This document shows positions 7,187 through 16,396 of a DNA stretch of 64,000 nt, piece by piece. This DNA is from Corallococcus silvisoli. Lineage in GTDB: Bacteria > Myxococcota > Myxococcia > Myxococcales > Myxococcaceae. Position numbers and translations under genes: made by a program. Location of the stretch: the NCBI RefSeq assembly GCF_009909145.1, contig NZ_JAAAPJ010000029.1:1-64000 (forward strand). The letters are read 5' to 3'. Each line of letters starts with the position of its first letter. The stretch's first letter is position 1. Under the pieces are notes generated by a model. The model saw only the letters and a program-made list of their open reading frames with translations, was not told the origin of the DNA and searched no databases.

Positions 7187-8187
7187 CAGCGCTTCACCAG
7201 CGAATGGTAGAGGTCCCCGAGGGCCCGTGCCTCGTGCTCGACGCCGCAACGGCCGCGCGCTTCCTCCTCGGCGTTGCGTCCCACCTGACGTGCGCGCTCC
7301 GGCTCGCGGGTGAGTTCGTCCAACACCTCACGCAGGCCCTTCACGTCACCGGGCTCGAAGAAGAAGCCCGTGCGGCCGTGCTCGATGAGGGTGTGCAGGT
7401 ACGGCAGCTTGGAGGCCACCACGCAGCAGCCCGAGGCCATCGCCTCCACATGCACCAACGAATAGCCCTCCACGTAGGACGGATGCACGAGGATGCTCAG
7501 TCCCTGGTACCAGGGCTCGATGGTGGACTGCTCACCCGCGAGACGTACGCGGTCCTCGATGCCCTGGCGCAGGCCGTTCACCCACGCGAGGTCCGGCCCC
7601 TTCGCCAGTCCGACGAGCACCGCCTGCCACTCCGGCCTCTCCGGCAACAGCGGCCTCAGCGCTTCGATGAAGTCGCCCTGCCCCTTCTCCTTGCGGATGC
7701 GTCCAACGACGCCGATGCCATGGCGGCCTCCCTGCTTCAGGCGGGCCCAGGCCGCGTCCCGGTCTTCCGGTGGACGGAAGCGCGTGAGGTCGATGCCGTG
7801 GGAAATCACCGTGGACGGGAGCGCGATGATCTCCGCGATCTGCCCCGTGAGGGAGACGAGCGCGTCCGCGCCCCTGGCCAGCCAGCGGGTGAAGCCCGTC
7901 GGAGCCATCGACGTGTGCCGGGTGAAGACGAGCCGGACGCGTCCCCCCAATGCCTTCAGGAGCATCCCCGCCAGGAGCTCGTTGTTCCGGTGCGCATGCC
8001 AGACGATGGGCTCGCGGTGCGAGCGGCGGATCAGCTCTCCCCAGGTGATGCGCGGCAGGTCCCCCGTCAGGCCCGAGCCGATGACCCGCGTCTCGTCGCC
8101 CTTCGCGAGCTCCGGCACCACGGACTCCACGTGCCGGGTCACTCCCGTGTAACGCTTGTGGAAGTGGGGATGGACAATGAGCGTCAT
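7186..8187 (-). CDS. Family 4 glycosyltransferase
   Basis: The 333-residue protein has an N-terminal MTLIVHPHFHKRYTGVTRHVESVVPEL and the acceptor-side segment IVWHAHRNNELLAG. The conserved C-terminal GT4 block reads ILVHPSYVEGYSLVHVEAMASGCCVVASKL, with the expected E-G-Y-x-L-V-x-x-E donor loop. VGRIRKEKGQGDFIEAL marks the start of the second Rossmann domain. The start ATG 8187 overlaps the waaA stop by 4 bp. The adjacent GT4 is a distant paralogue. Both probably extend the LPS inner core after Kdo transfer; the sugars are unknown. Confidence 0.87.
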   Translation of the reverse strand: MTLIVHPHFHKRYTGVTRHVESVVPELAKGDETRVIGSGLTGDLPRITWGELIRRSHREPIVWHAHRNNELLAGMLLKALGGRVRLVFTRHTSMAPTGFTRWLARGADALVSLTGQIAEIIALPSTVISHGIDLTRFRPPEDRDAAWARLKQGGRHGIGVVGRIRKEKGQGDFIEALRPLLPERPEWQAVLVGLAKGPDLAWVNGLRQGIEDRVRLAGEQSTIEPWYQGLSILVHPSYVEGYSLVHVEAMASGCCVVASKLPYLHTLIEHGRTGFFFEPGDVKGLREVLDELTREPERARQVGRNAEEEARGRCGVEHEARALGDLYHSLVKR

Positions 8188-9467
8188 GAGGAGGTGCTTC
8201 CTTCCTGCCGACGCGGCAGGGCAGCCATGGCTTCCGCGTTGCGTTCGCTGGCCCCGGAGATGCGGCGCACCGTGGCTTCCGCCTTCGCGCCCAGGGCCCG
8301 CAGGTGTTCGGGCTTCGCGAGGAGCCCCTCCAGCGCGGCGTGCAGCGCGTCTCCGTCCGCCACCTGGATGCCTCCGTTTCCTTCCAGCACCGCGACACTG
8401 TCCCGGAAGTTGTCCATGTGCGGGCCAAACAGCACCGGCTTCCCCTGCCCCGCTGGCTCCAGGATGTTCTGGCCTCCGCGCTTCGTGAACGACCCACCCA
8501 CGAAGACCACCGTCGCCAGCCGGTAGGCCCGCGACAGCTCCCCCATGGAGTCCATCACCACCACCGGCGCGCGCTCCGGGTTGCCCTGGGAGCGCAGCCC
8601 CACGGTCAGGTCGCGCTCCCTCGCCAGGGTCATGATCCGCTCCGCCCGGTTGACGTAGCGCGGGGCGATGACCAGCGACAGCAGGGGCCAGCGCTCCCGC
8701 AGACGCTGATACACCTGCAACAGGATCTCCTCTTCCCCTTCGTGCGTGCTCCCCGCGATCCACACGGGGTGCTCCGGGGACAGGCCCAGGGCGCTTCGCA
8801 GGGCTTCGTCCTCCGGCACGGGCCCCGCCGCCAGGGCGTCGAACTTGGTGTTCCCGCTGGTGAGGACCCGCTCGGCGGGAGCGCCCAGGCCACGGGCACG
8901 TTCGGACTCCTCATCCTGCCGCATCAACAGCAGGTCCATGTCCTTCAGCGGGTTCCCGATGAGGCCGAAGAGCGCCCGGTACCTCCCCACGTTCGCCGGG
9001 GAGAAGCGCCCATTGGTCATCACCACTCGGGCCCCGGACCGTTTCGCGGCTCGGATGAGGTTGGGCCAGACTTCCGTGTACTCCAGCACCAGGAGGTCCG
9101 GCCGCAGCGCCCGCACCGCCCTGCGCGTCGCGCCCCAGAGGTCGTAGGGCGCGTACACGACACCGTCGATCTGCTTCGCCAGGCGCTCTCTCGCCATCGT
9201 GTGGCCGCTGTCCGTCATCGTCGACAGCACGATGCGGCAGCCGGGGAAGCGCTGGCGCAGGGGGCCGAACATCGGCGCCAGGGCCAGCAGGTCTCCCGCG
9301 CTGGCTCCGTGCAGCCACAGCAGGGGGCCCTCTCCACGAGGGAGATCTCCCGGCGAGTAGAAGCCCAACCGCTGCTTCAGCCCGTGCCGCGTCTTCCGGT
9401 GCAGGCAGAGCACCGGGAACAGCAGCGCGAAGAGGACGTAGGTGGCGACGACGTAGAGCAGGCGCAT
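8184..9467 (-). CDS. waaA: 3-deoxy-D-manno-octulosonic acid (Kdo) transferase
   Basis: The 427-residue membrane-anchored GT30 enzyme moves Kdo from CMP-Kdo to the lipid A precursor. It has an N-terminal membrane helix (residues 3-22). Family blocks include YTEVWPNLIRAAKRSGARVVMTNGRFS, WIAGSTHEGEEE and GGSFTKRGGQNILEPAGQGKPVLFGPH. The acceptor-site motif, usually written S-V-G-E with a catalytic glutamate, here reads GASAGD with Asp59 at that place. ATG 9467 precedes the membrane helix; the longer frame adds unrelated sequence. It follows the PHP gene by 20 bp and overlaps the next GT4 gene by 4 bp. Confidence 0.93.
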   Translation of the reverse strand: MRLLYVVATYVLFALLFPVLCLHRKTRHGLKQRLGFYSPGDLPRGEGPLLWLHGASAGDLLALAPMFGPLRQRFPGCRIVLSTMTDSGHTMARERLAKQIDGVVYAPYDLWGATRRAVRALRPDLLVLEYTEVWPNLIRAAKRSGARVVMTNGRFSPANVGRYRALFGLIGNPLKDMDLLLMRQDEESERARGLGAPAERVLTSGNTKFDALAAGPVPEDEALRSALGLSPEHPVWIAGSTHEGEEEILLQVYQRLRERWPLLSLVIAPRYVNRAERIMTLARERDLTVGLRSQGNPERAPVVVMDSMGELSRAYRLATVVFVGGSFTKRGGQNILEPAGQGKPVLFGPHMDNFRDSVAVLEGNGGIQVADGDALHAALEGLLAKPEHLRALGAKAEATVRRISGASERNAEAMAALPRRQEGSTSS

Positions 9468-9487
9468 GGGCGACGTCCCGCGCTCTA

Positions 9488-10645
9488 TCAGATGCCCGGT
9501 GGTCCCGGCACCACTCGCACCGGACTGGGGACCAGCCAGGGCCGCCACTCGTGGCCGAAGAAGCGTCCTGGCGCCAGGGCCCAGACCTCCACCTGCACCG
9601 CTCCGGGACCGGTCAGCTCGATGTGCGCTCCGTCGGGGCGCAGGCGGCCGTCCCCCCAGACGCGGACCTCGAGTGTTCCAGGGGCGTGCTCGGGGAGCCG
9701 CACCGTCAGGACCGTCCCCACGGGGGCTTCCCGCGTGCTCTCGTCGTAGCCCTCCAGGGCGAAGCCCTCGGGCGCTCCCAGGGCCCGGAAGACACACAGG
9801 GCCCGGCCGCTCGCCAGGGCCTGCGTTACCTGGGCCGCGGCTTCGCTTGCGTCACTCGACAGCGGACCGGGCAACACCTCCGGCGGAAGCTCCATGTCGA
9901 GCGCGTTGAAGATGTCCTCGTACTCGGGCAGCCCGTGCGCGTCCGCGCCGCACAGGGCGATGCGACCGCGCTCACGCGCCAGCTCCAGGAAGCGCTCCGT
10001 GGGCCGTGGTTCGGGGGACGCGAGCAGCATCACGCCATGCACCGGGTTGACCAGTGACGCCCCCAGCGCAGGCAGGAGGCGGCTCACGGGGCTTCGCAGT
10101 GCCTGCCGGAAGAAGGTGTCCGCCGAGTACAGCTCGAAGCCGGGGACCTGGTGCGCGGTGGCCTCGTCCTTCCAGGGGTTCTTCGTCTGGACGGGATGCG
10201 CGAGGACCGCCGTGCCTCCGGCCGCCGCGACCGCGGCCACCGCCTGTTCGGGCGGCCCCCAGGGCTTCACGCCTTCGATGGGCCGCTGCATCCCGAACGC
10301 GGCCAGATGGCCCGCGCTGGTCGAGATCTCCACACCAGGGACCAGCAACACGCCGTCCACCCACGTCGCGGCGGGGGGCTTGAGGTCGTTGTGGTCGGTG
10401 AGCACCACGAAGTCCAGCCCCGCGGCCTTCGCCGCCTCGGCGACCTTCGCGGGCGTCCCTCTCCCGTCCGAGCGGGTGGTGTGCACGTGGTACGCGCCAC
10501 GGATCCATGGCTTCGCCCCCGGCACGGGAGCGACCACCGGGTAGTCCGCGAAGCCCGCCGCGAAGGCGAAGAAGCCCGCGATGCCCACGAGCAGCAGCAC
10601 CAGGCCCGACACGGCGCGCGCTCCCAGCGACACGTACCGCTTCAC
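9488..10645 (-). CDS. Membrane-anchored PHP-domain metallophosphoesterase
   Basis: The 385-residue protein has a basic N-terminus and one hydrophobic segment (about residues 11-33), which should place the rest in the periplasm. The PHP (polymerase and histidinol phosphatase) domain begins with the metal-binding HVH at 53-55. It continues with TDHND at 83-87, GVEIST and AHPVQTKNPW, as in CehA/McbA-like phosphoesterases. The last 110 residues look like a beta-rich accessory domain (VRVWGDGRLRPDGAHIELTG). Its place between msbA and waaA suggests action on lipid A or core phosphate, which is inference. The start is GTG with a poor ribosome-binding site. Confidence 0.8.
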   Translation of the reverse strand: MKRYVSLGARAVSGLVLLLVGIAGFFAFAAGFADYPVVAPVPGAKPWIRGAYHVHTTRSDGRGTPAKVAEAAKAAGLDFVVLTDHNDLKPPAATWVDGVLLVPGVEISTSAGHLAAFGMQRPIEGVKPWGPPEQAVAAVAAAGGTAVLAHPVQTKNPWKDEATAHQVPGFELYSADTFFRQALRSPVSRLLPALGASLVNPVHGVMLLASPEPRPTERFLELARERGRIALCGADAHGLPEYEDIFNALDMELPPEVLPGPLSSDASEAAAQVTQALASGRALCVFRALGAPEGFALEGYDESTREAPVGTVLTVRLPEHAPGTLEVRVWGDGRLRPDGAHIELTGPGAVQVEVWALAPGRFFGHEWRPWLVPSPVRVVPGPPGI

Positions 10646-10715
10646 GGGAGGGGCCCTGGTGGAACAGCCGCGCGTCCCGGCCCGCGCTTCATGACGCGAG
10701 GAGGCCCCACCCCGG

Positions 10716-12500
10716 TCATGCCGCTCCCCGCTCGCTGGGGCTCGCGGTCTGAAGGCGCCACATGGCGGCGTAACGGCCTTCCTTCTGGAGCAGTTCGGAG
10801 TGACTTCCGCGCTCCACGATGCGGCCCGCCTCCACCACGTGGATGACGTCCGCGTTCGTCACCGTCGACAGCCGGTGGGCGATCACCAGCGCCGTGCGGC
10901 CCGGAAGGACCTTCGCGAGCGCGGCCTGAACCTCCCGCTCGTTCTCCGGATCCAGGCTGCTGGTTGCCTCGTCCAGCACCAGCACCGGCGCCTTCGACAG
11001 CACCGCCCTCGCGATGCACAGCCGCTGACGCTGGCCGCCGCTCAGGATGACGCCTCGCTCGCCGATGCGCGTGTCGTAGCCCTGCGGCAGCCCCTGGATG
11101 AAGCCGTCCGCGTTGGCCACCCTCGCCGCGGCCTCCACCTCTTCGCGCGTCGCCGTGGGCCTCGCGTGACGCAGGTTCTCCAGCACCGTGCCGTGGAAGA
11201 GCAGCGGCTCCTGCGTCACCAGCGCGAACTCACCTCGGACGCTCGCCGCCGTGTACGTGTCCGCGTCCACGCCATCCAGCAGGATGCGTCCCTGCTGGGG
11301 ACGCTCGAAGCGCAGCAGCAGCGACGTCACCGTGCTCTTGCCGCCACCGCTGCCGCCCACCAACGCCGCCACCTGGCCCACCTTCAGCTCCAGCGACAGC
11401 CCGTCGAGCGCCCGACGCGCTCCGTAGAAGAAGCGCACGTCCTCCATCCGCAACGAGTCGCGCAGCGCCGGAGCGGGCACGGCCCCTGGCGCGTCCTCCA
11501 CCGGATGCTTCAAGTCGAGCAGCGCGAAGAGGCGCTCCCCCGCCGCTCCCGCCTGCACCGCGAACTGCGTCACCCGGCCCAGGTCCTTCACCGGCTGGTA
11601 CACCAGAATCACCGCCGTGAGCAGCGACAGGAGCGCTTCCGGCTCCATGGCCCGGGTCGCCGCCGCGTAGCCCAGCGCACCCGCCAGCGCCGCCGCCGCC
11701 AGCACCTCCATCACCCCCGGCACCCCTCCGCGTGCCCAGGCCGCGCCCACCACCGCTTCCTCATGCGCCTTCGCGTAGGACTCGAAGCGCGCCAGCTCCG
11801 CCTGCTGACCGTTGAAGGCCTGGATGGTGCGCAGGCCGCCCAACCCTTCGTGGAGCTGACCCGCGAGCTGCCCCAGGTGGGCCTGCCCTTCGCGTGTTCC
11901 CTTCAGCACCTTGCGCGTGAGCTTCGACGCGGGCAGCGCCGCCAGCGGAATCACCGCCAGCATCAGCCCGCCCAGCAGCGGACTCATCGCCAGCGCCACG
12001 CCCGCGAGCACCAGCACCTGGAGGGAATCGCGCAGGTACGAGCCCACCGTGTACATGGCCGCCAGCTCCACCGCCATCACGTCCGAGGAGAAGCGGCTGA
12101 GCAGGTCGCCCGTCCGCTCCTTCGACAGCTGCGAAGGCGACAGCGCGGTGAGCCGCAGGAACAGGTCGCGGCGCAGATCCTTCACCACGCGCTGCGCGAA
12201 CAGGCCCATGAAGTAGAACTGGCCCAGATACCCCACGCCCTTCACAGCGCCCACGCCCAGCACCAACACCGGGAAGCCCCAGAGCGCCGCCTCGCGCGGC
12301 AGGTCCGACAGCCAGGGCACCCGGTGCGCGCTCGCGAAGCCCTCCTGTCCCCCGGACAACAGGAAGCGCAGTGCCGGGCCCAGCAGGTACGCGTACGCGC
12401 CCGTGGCGAGCCCCAACACCGCCATGCACACGAAGGCCAGGACGATGATCCCCGCGTGTGGCTTCGCGTAGCGCAACAACCGCCAGAGCACGCGATGCAT
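10716..12500 (-). CDS. msbA: Lipid A export ABC transporter (permease-ATPase)
   Basis: The 594-residue half-transporter has six membrane helices in the first 310 residues, followed by an ATPase domain. The ATPase has Walker A GGSGGGKST, Q-loop VTQEPLLF, signature LSGGQRQRLCIARA, Walker B VLVLDEATSSLD and the His switch AHRLS. MsbA dimers flip lipid A-core from the inner to the outer leaflet of the inner membrane. Identification as MsbA rather than another exporter rests on the family pattern and on neighbours waaA, lpxK and lpxB. The ATG at 12500 follows the upstream stop by 2 bp. A long upstream frame extension runs through the next gene. Confidence 0.88.
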   Translation of the reverse strand: MHRVLWRLLRYAKPHAGIIVLAFVCMAVLGLATGAYAYLLGPALRFLLSGGQEGFASAHRVPWLSDLPREAALWGFPVLVLGVGAVKGVGYLGQFYFMGLFAQRVVKDLRRDLFLRLTALSPSQLSKERTGDLLSRFSSDVMAVELAAMYTVGSYLRDSLQVLVLAGVALAMSPLLGGLMLAVIPLAALPASKLTRKVLKGTREGQAHLGQLAGQLHEGLGGLRTIQAFNGQQAELARFESYAKAHEEAVVGAAWARGGVPGVMEVLAAAALAGALGYAAATRAMEPEALLSLLTAVILVYQPVKDLGRVTQFAVQAGAAGERLFALLDLKHPVEDAPGAVPAPALRDSLRMEDVRFFYGARRALDGLSLELKVGQVAALVGGSGGGKSTVTSLLLRFERPQQGRILLDGVDADTYTAASVRGEFALVTQEPLLFHGTVLENLRHARPTATREEVEAAARVANADGFIQGLPQGYDTRIGERGVILSGGQRQRLCIARAVLSKAPVLVLDEATSSLDPENEREVQAALAKVLPGRTALVIAHRLSTVTNADVIHVVEAGRIVERGSHSELLQKEGRYAAMWRLQTASPSERGAA

Positions 12501-12502
12501 GA

Positions 12503-14389
12503 CTACTTCACCACCTTCTGCAATGCCGCCCTCGCGAGCACCGAATACGGGTTCAGCTCCAGCACCTTCATCAGCTTCTTGCGCGCAAGCGGCACGTCGT
12601 CCAGGTCGATTTCGATGATGGCCGCGATGATCTGCGCGCGCTCCAGGTACGGGTCCAACGTCAGCGCCCGCTTGAGCACCTTGCGCGCCGCGAGCGCCCG
12701 CTGCATCAGCGGCCCCGCCGAGCCCCGGTACATCGCCCAGGCGAGGTACGAGTAGTACTCGGGCTCGTGCGCGTTGAGCGACACCGCTTCCTCGAAGCCC
12801 TGGATGGCCGCGCGGTAGTCGCCCCGCTTCATCGCGGACTCGCCCCGGCGCAGCGCGAGCTCCGCGTCCACGTTGATGGCGGTCGCGCGGCCCACCACCT
12901 CCTGCCGGCTGAAGAAGTACTGGAGGTAGGCGCGGCGCTTCTCGTCCACGCTCAGCACCCGGTACGACGCGGACAGCTTCTCCTGCACCTGATCCAACAG
13001 GTCGCGCAGGTCCGAGATGTCGAACTCCGCGTAGGTGTCCGGATGGAAGCGCATCGCCGTCTCGTGGTACGCGCGCTCCACCGCCTCCTTGTCCGCCGCC
13101 AGGTCCAGCCCCAGCCCGCCGAAGTAGCTGCGGGTGATGATCCGCACCGCCTCCTCGCGCAGCGCCGCCGCCGTCTCCACGGGAAGGCTCTTGCGCTTGC
13201 GCGGCGCGATGACGTCCGGCTCCGCCGACGCGCTCAGCACGTCCGTTCCCGTCGCCACCGGTGACGGCGAGAACGTCACGCCGCCCGTCAGCCGCAGGAA
13301 CCACAAGAGCGTGTACGCCGCTCGCAGCTCCGCGCGCCCGTGCGCCAGCAGATCCCTCAGGACGATGCGGCCATTCACCTGCATGGCCAGCTTCAGGTCC
13401 TCCGTGTCCAGCGCCATCGCCTGGAGATCGCGACCGAAGTCCGCCGAGCGCACCGGGTATTCGTTCAGGTGCGCGCGCAGGCCGGCCGCCACCACCCGCA
13501 GGGGCACCCGCAGCCGGGCGGCCGCCAACAGGGGGGCCAGCGCGGGCTGCTCCACCGAGGCCACTTCGGAGGAGAACTCGTCGCCCGCGTAGAACGCGTA
13601 CCGGCCCTCCCGCATGCCCAGCACGCGCCCGAGCCGATCCCGGGTGAAGTCGCGCAAGAGGGCCAGCAGGTCCTCCCCCACCGCCTCCACGCCCACGTCC
13701 GCCAGGGCCGCGCCGATGCGCAGCCCGGAGGCAAGTGCCTCCACCACCGGCTGCTCCTGCGCCTGCGTGAGCACCTGCCGCTCGCGCAGGAAGCGCGGGA
13801 GGGCGTCCTCCTTGGCGGAGGAGTCGAAGTTCACCGGCCCGCCACGCAGGAAGTACACCCGCCGCGAAAGCCCCCGGTGCGCCACCACCAGCACGCCGTC
13901 GCGGCGCAGCCGGTGGAGCGAGTGCAGCAACGCCGGCAGCGGGTAGGCCTTCAGCTCTCCCGCGGCCACCGCGGGCCTGGACAGCGTGGAAGAAAGGCCC
14001 GCCAGCGGGAGGGCCTGGGCGGCCTTCACCAGCGACTCCAGGCGCGGCACCAGCTCCCCCGGCTTGAGCGGATCCGGAATGTAGGCGTTGACCTTGAGGT
14101 CCAACACCGAGCCCACGCCCCGTGCCCGGCCCAGGTGCCCCTTGTCGATGGCCACGATGGGCACGCGCCCGCCCTGGCTGTGCCCCCGGATGAGGTGCAC
14201 GACGTGCTGGCCCTCCACGCGCGGCAGGTCCACTCCCAGCACCACCACGTCCGGGTTGTCCGCCGAGAAGTGCTCCAGCGCCATCACGGCGTCGTTCACC
14301 GCCCGCACGGTGTACCCGGCCTGCGAGAGCAGGCCCGTCAGGTGCTCCAATGTCGGGGGGTGGCTCTCGGCGAGCAGAAGCGTCTTCAA
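12503..14389 (-). CDS. Response regulator-DUF4388-DnaJ-like-TPR multidomain protein
   Basis: The 628-residue protein has four parts. A receiver-like domain (1-120) carries the expected acceptor Asp54 (LGVDLP) and Lys109. A DUF4388-type region (about 145-375) follows. A J-like domain (about 425-495) contains the HPD tripeptide at 449-451 (RFHPDTY). TPR helices (about 505-625) close it, for example GDYRAAIQGFEEAVSLNAHEPEYY. This layout is typical of myxobacterial regulators without known partners. No DNA-binding domain is seen, so output is probably protein-protein. It is the first gene of the msbA-waaA-lpxK operon, starts with TTG, and diverges from lpxB across 65 bp. Confidence 0.8.
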   Translation of the reverse strand: MKTLLLAESHPPTLEHLTGLLSQAGYTVRAVNDAVMALEHFSADNPDVVVLGVDLPRVEGQHVVHLIRGHSQGGRVPIVAIDKGHLGRARGVGSVLDLKVNAYIPDPLKPGELVPRLESLVKAAQALPLAGLSSTLSRPAVAAGELKAYPLPALLHSLHRLRRDGVLVVAHRGLSRRVYFLRGGPVNFDSSAKEDALPRFLRERQVLTQAQEQPVVEALASGLRIGAALADVGVEAVGEDLLALLRDFTRDRLGRVLGMREGRYAFYAGDEFSSEVASVEQPALAPLLAAARLRVPLRVVAAGLRAHLNEYPVRSADFGRDLQAMALDTEDLKLAMQVNGRIVLRDLLAHGRAELRAAYTLLWFLRLTGGVTFSPSPVATGTDVLSASAEPDVIAPRKRKSLPVETAAALREEAVRIITRSYFGGLGLDLAADKEAVERAYHETAMRFHPDTYAEFDISDLRDLLDQVQEKLSASYRVLSVDEKRRAYLQYFFSRQEVVGRATAINVDAELALRRGESAMKRGDYRAAIQGFEEAVSLNAHEPEYYSYLAWAMYRGSAGPLMQRALAARKVLKRALTLDPYLERAQIIAAIIEIDLDDVPLARKKLMKVLELNPYSVLARAALQKVVK

Positions 14390-14454
14390 GGGGGCCGCAG
14401 TCTACAGCCTCCCTCCCCCCGCGCATCAGCTACGATGCGAGGCCCTTGTCTCCC

Positions 14455-15624
14455 ATGACGCAGCCGCCCTCCCCCCGCATCCTTGTCGTGGCCGGTGAGG
14501 CCTCTGGCGACACCCACGCCGCGGAGCTCGTCGCCGCCCTCCAGGCGCTGCGCCCCGACCTCACCTTCTTCGGCATGGGAGGCGCCCGGTTGGCCGCCCG
14601 GGGGGTCGAGCTCATCCACGACGCCCGCGAGGTGTCGGTGATGGGCATCACCGAGGTGCTCCCCCGCATCCCGCGCATCCTGCGGATCATGAAGGACCTG
14701 GCCACCGCCGCCGCCGAGCGCCGCCCGGTCTGCGCCATCCTGGTGGACATCCCGGACTTCAACCTGCGCCTTGCCCGGAAGCTCAAGGCCCTGGGCATCC
14801 CGGTGGCCTACTACGTGTCCCCGATGATCTGGGCCTGGCGCCGGGGCCGGGTGCGCACCATCCAGCGGCTGGTGGACCGGATGCTCTGCATCCTCCCGTT
14901 CGAGGAGGCCTTCTACCGCGAGGCCGGGGTCCCCGCTCGCTACGTGGGCAGCCCCGTGCTGGAGCAGATGCCCCCGGCCGCCAGCCCCCGTGAGTTCCGG
15001 CAGCGCCTGGGCCTGTCCCCGGACGCCCCCACGCTCGCGCTCCTGCCCGGCAGCCGGATGAGTGAGATCCGCCGCATCCTGCCCACCCTGGTGGGCGCCG
15101 CGAAGCAGCTGTCCTCCGAGCGGCCAGGGCTCCAGGTCGTGGTGCCGGTGGCCCCCACCATCGCCCGGGAGGAGATCACCTCCCGCTTCGAGGGCAGCGG
15201 CGTGACGCCGGTGCTGGTGGAGGGCCGCGCCCCGGAGGTGGTCGGGGCGAGCGACGCCGCGGTGGTCGCCTCCGGCACGGCGGTGCTGGAGGCGGGGCTG
15301 ATGGAGCGGCCCCTGGTGGTCGTCTACCGGGTATCGCTGGTGACGTACCTGGTGGGCCGGCTGATGCTGAAGGTGGCCTTCGTGTCCCTCATCAACCTGC
15401 TGGCGGGCCGGCGCGTGGTGCCGGAGCTGATTCAGGGCGACATGACGCCAGCGAACATCGCCGCCGAGGTGCGCCGGGTGTGGCTGCCGGGCGGGCCCCG
15501 CGACGCGATGGTCCATGGGCTGGCCGAGGTGCGCGGGCGCCTGGGCGAAGCCGGCGCGGCCCACCGGGCGGCGGAGACGGTGCTGGAGCTCCTGCCCCCT
15601 CGCCCCGCGGCGGGAGACGTCTAA
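14455..15624 (+). CDS. lpxB: Lipid-A-disaccharide synthase
   Basis: The 389-residue peripheral membrane enzyme joins 2,3-diacylglucosamine 1-phosphate (lipid X, made by LpxI) with UDP-2,3-diacylglucosamine to form the lipid A disaccharide. The N-terminus RILVVAGEASGDTHAAELVAAL has the family motif GEASGD at 14-19. VDIPDFNLRLA, YYVSPMIWAW, LLPGSRMSEI and VASGTAVLEAGL follow in order. ATG 14455 was chosen because the homologous region starts eight residues later; the frame is open to 14350 but overlaps the divergent gene's start. A possible -10 (TACGAT, 14431-14436) lies 18 bp upstream, without a good -35. Confidence 0.95.
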   Translation: MTQPPSPRILVVAGEASGDTHAAELVAALQALRPDLTFFGMGGARLAARGVELIHDAREVSVMGITEVLPRIPRILRIMKDLATAAAERRPVCAILVDIPDFNLRLARKLKALGIPVAYYVSPMIWAWRRGRVRTIQRLVDRMLCILPFEEAFYREAGVPARYVGSPVLEQMPPAASPREFRQRLGLSPDAPTLALLPGSRMSEIRRILPTLVGAAKQLSSERPGLQVVVPVAPTIAREEITSRFEGSGVTPVLVEGRAPEVVGASDAAVVASGTAVLEAGLMERPLVVVYRVSLVTYLVGRLMLKVAFVSLINLLAGRRVVPELIQGDMTPANIAAEVRRVWLPGGPRDAMVHGLAEVRGRLGEAGAAHRAAETVLELLPPRPAAGDV

Positions 15625-15686
15625 CCGACAGGGTGGGAGCCGCTTCTGGTGTTCCCGCGCCGGGTTTGGGGTATGTCCGCCGGGCC

Positions 15687-16391
15687 ATGAATCGTGCGCT
15701 GGTCTGCATCCCCACCTACAACGAGCGGGACAACATCGGCCCCATCACCCAGGCGGTGCTGGCGGCGGACCCCCGTGTGGACATCCTCGTCGTCGACGAC
15801 AACTCGCCCGACGGGACGGGGCAGCTCGCGGATGAGCTGGCCGCGAAGGACCCGCGCGTGCGCGTCCTCCACCGCGAGAAGAAGGAGGGCCTGGGCCGCG
15901 CGTACCTGGCCGCCTTCCGGTGGGCGCTCGCCGAGGGTTACACGTTCATCCTGGAGATGGACGCGGACTTCAGCCACGACCCGCGCTACCTGCCCACCTT
16001 CCTGGACACCGCGGAGGGCGGCGCGGACCTGGTGCTGGGCTCGCGCTACGTGGAGGGCGGCGGCACGGTGAACTGGGGCGTGGGCCGGAAGATCATCAGC
16101 CGCGGCGGTTCGCTCTACGCGCGCAGCATCCTGGGCGTGGGCGTGCGCGACCTCACCGGCGGCTTCAAGTGCTTCCACCGCCGCGTGCTGGAGAGCATCA
16201 ACCTGGATGAGGTGCGCAGCACCGGGTACGCGTTCCAGATCGAGCTGACCTACCGCACCCTGCGCAAGGGCTTCACCGTGCGCGAGGTCCCCATCGTGTT
16301 CGAGGACCGCCGCGTGGGGCATTCGAAGATGAACAAGAAGATCTTCGTCGAGGCCCTGGGCATGGTCTGGAAGCTGCGCTTCACCGTCTGA
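15687..16391 (+). CDS. Polyprenol monophosphomannose synthase-like GT2 glycosyltransferase
   Basis: The 234-residue protein is a soluble-type family 2 transferase. It starts MNRALVCIPTYNERDNIGP and has the nucleotide-binding VVDDNSPDGTG at 36-46 and the catalytic-area EMDADFSHDP near residue 92. GGFKCFHRRVLESI and VPIVFEDRRVGHSKMNKKI complete the DPM1-like pattern. Such enzymes load mannose or another hexose on a polyprenyl phosphate carrier for use on the outside of the membrane. The C-terminal membrane anchor found in some relatives is absent. It follows lpxB by 62 bp and precedes marC by 5 bp. Confidence 0.88.
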   Translation: MNRALVCIPTYNERDNIGPITQAVLAADPRVDILVVDDNSPDGTGQLADELAAKDPRVRVLHREKKEGLGRAYLAAFRWALAEGYTFILEMDADFSHDPRYLPTFLDTAEGGADLVLGSRYVEGGGTVNWGVGRKIISRGGSLYARSILGVGVRDLTGGFKCFHRRVLESINLDEVRSTGYAFQIELTYRTLRKGFTVREVPIVFEDRRVGHSKMNKKIFVEALGMVWKLRFTV

Positions 16392-16396
16392 GCACC

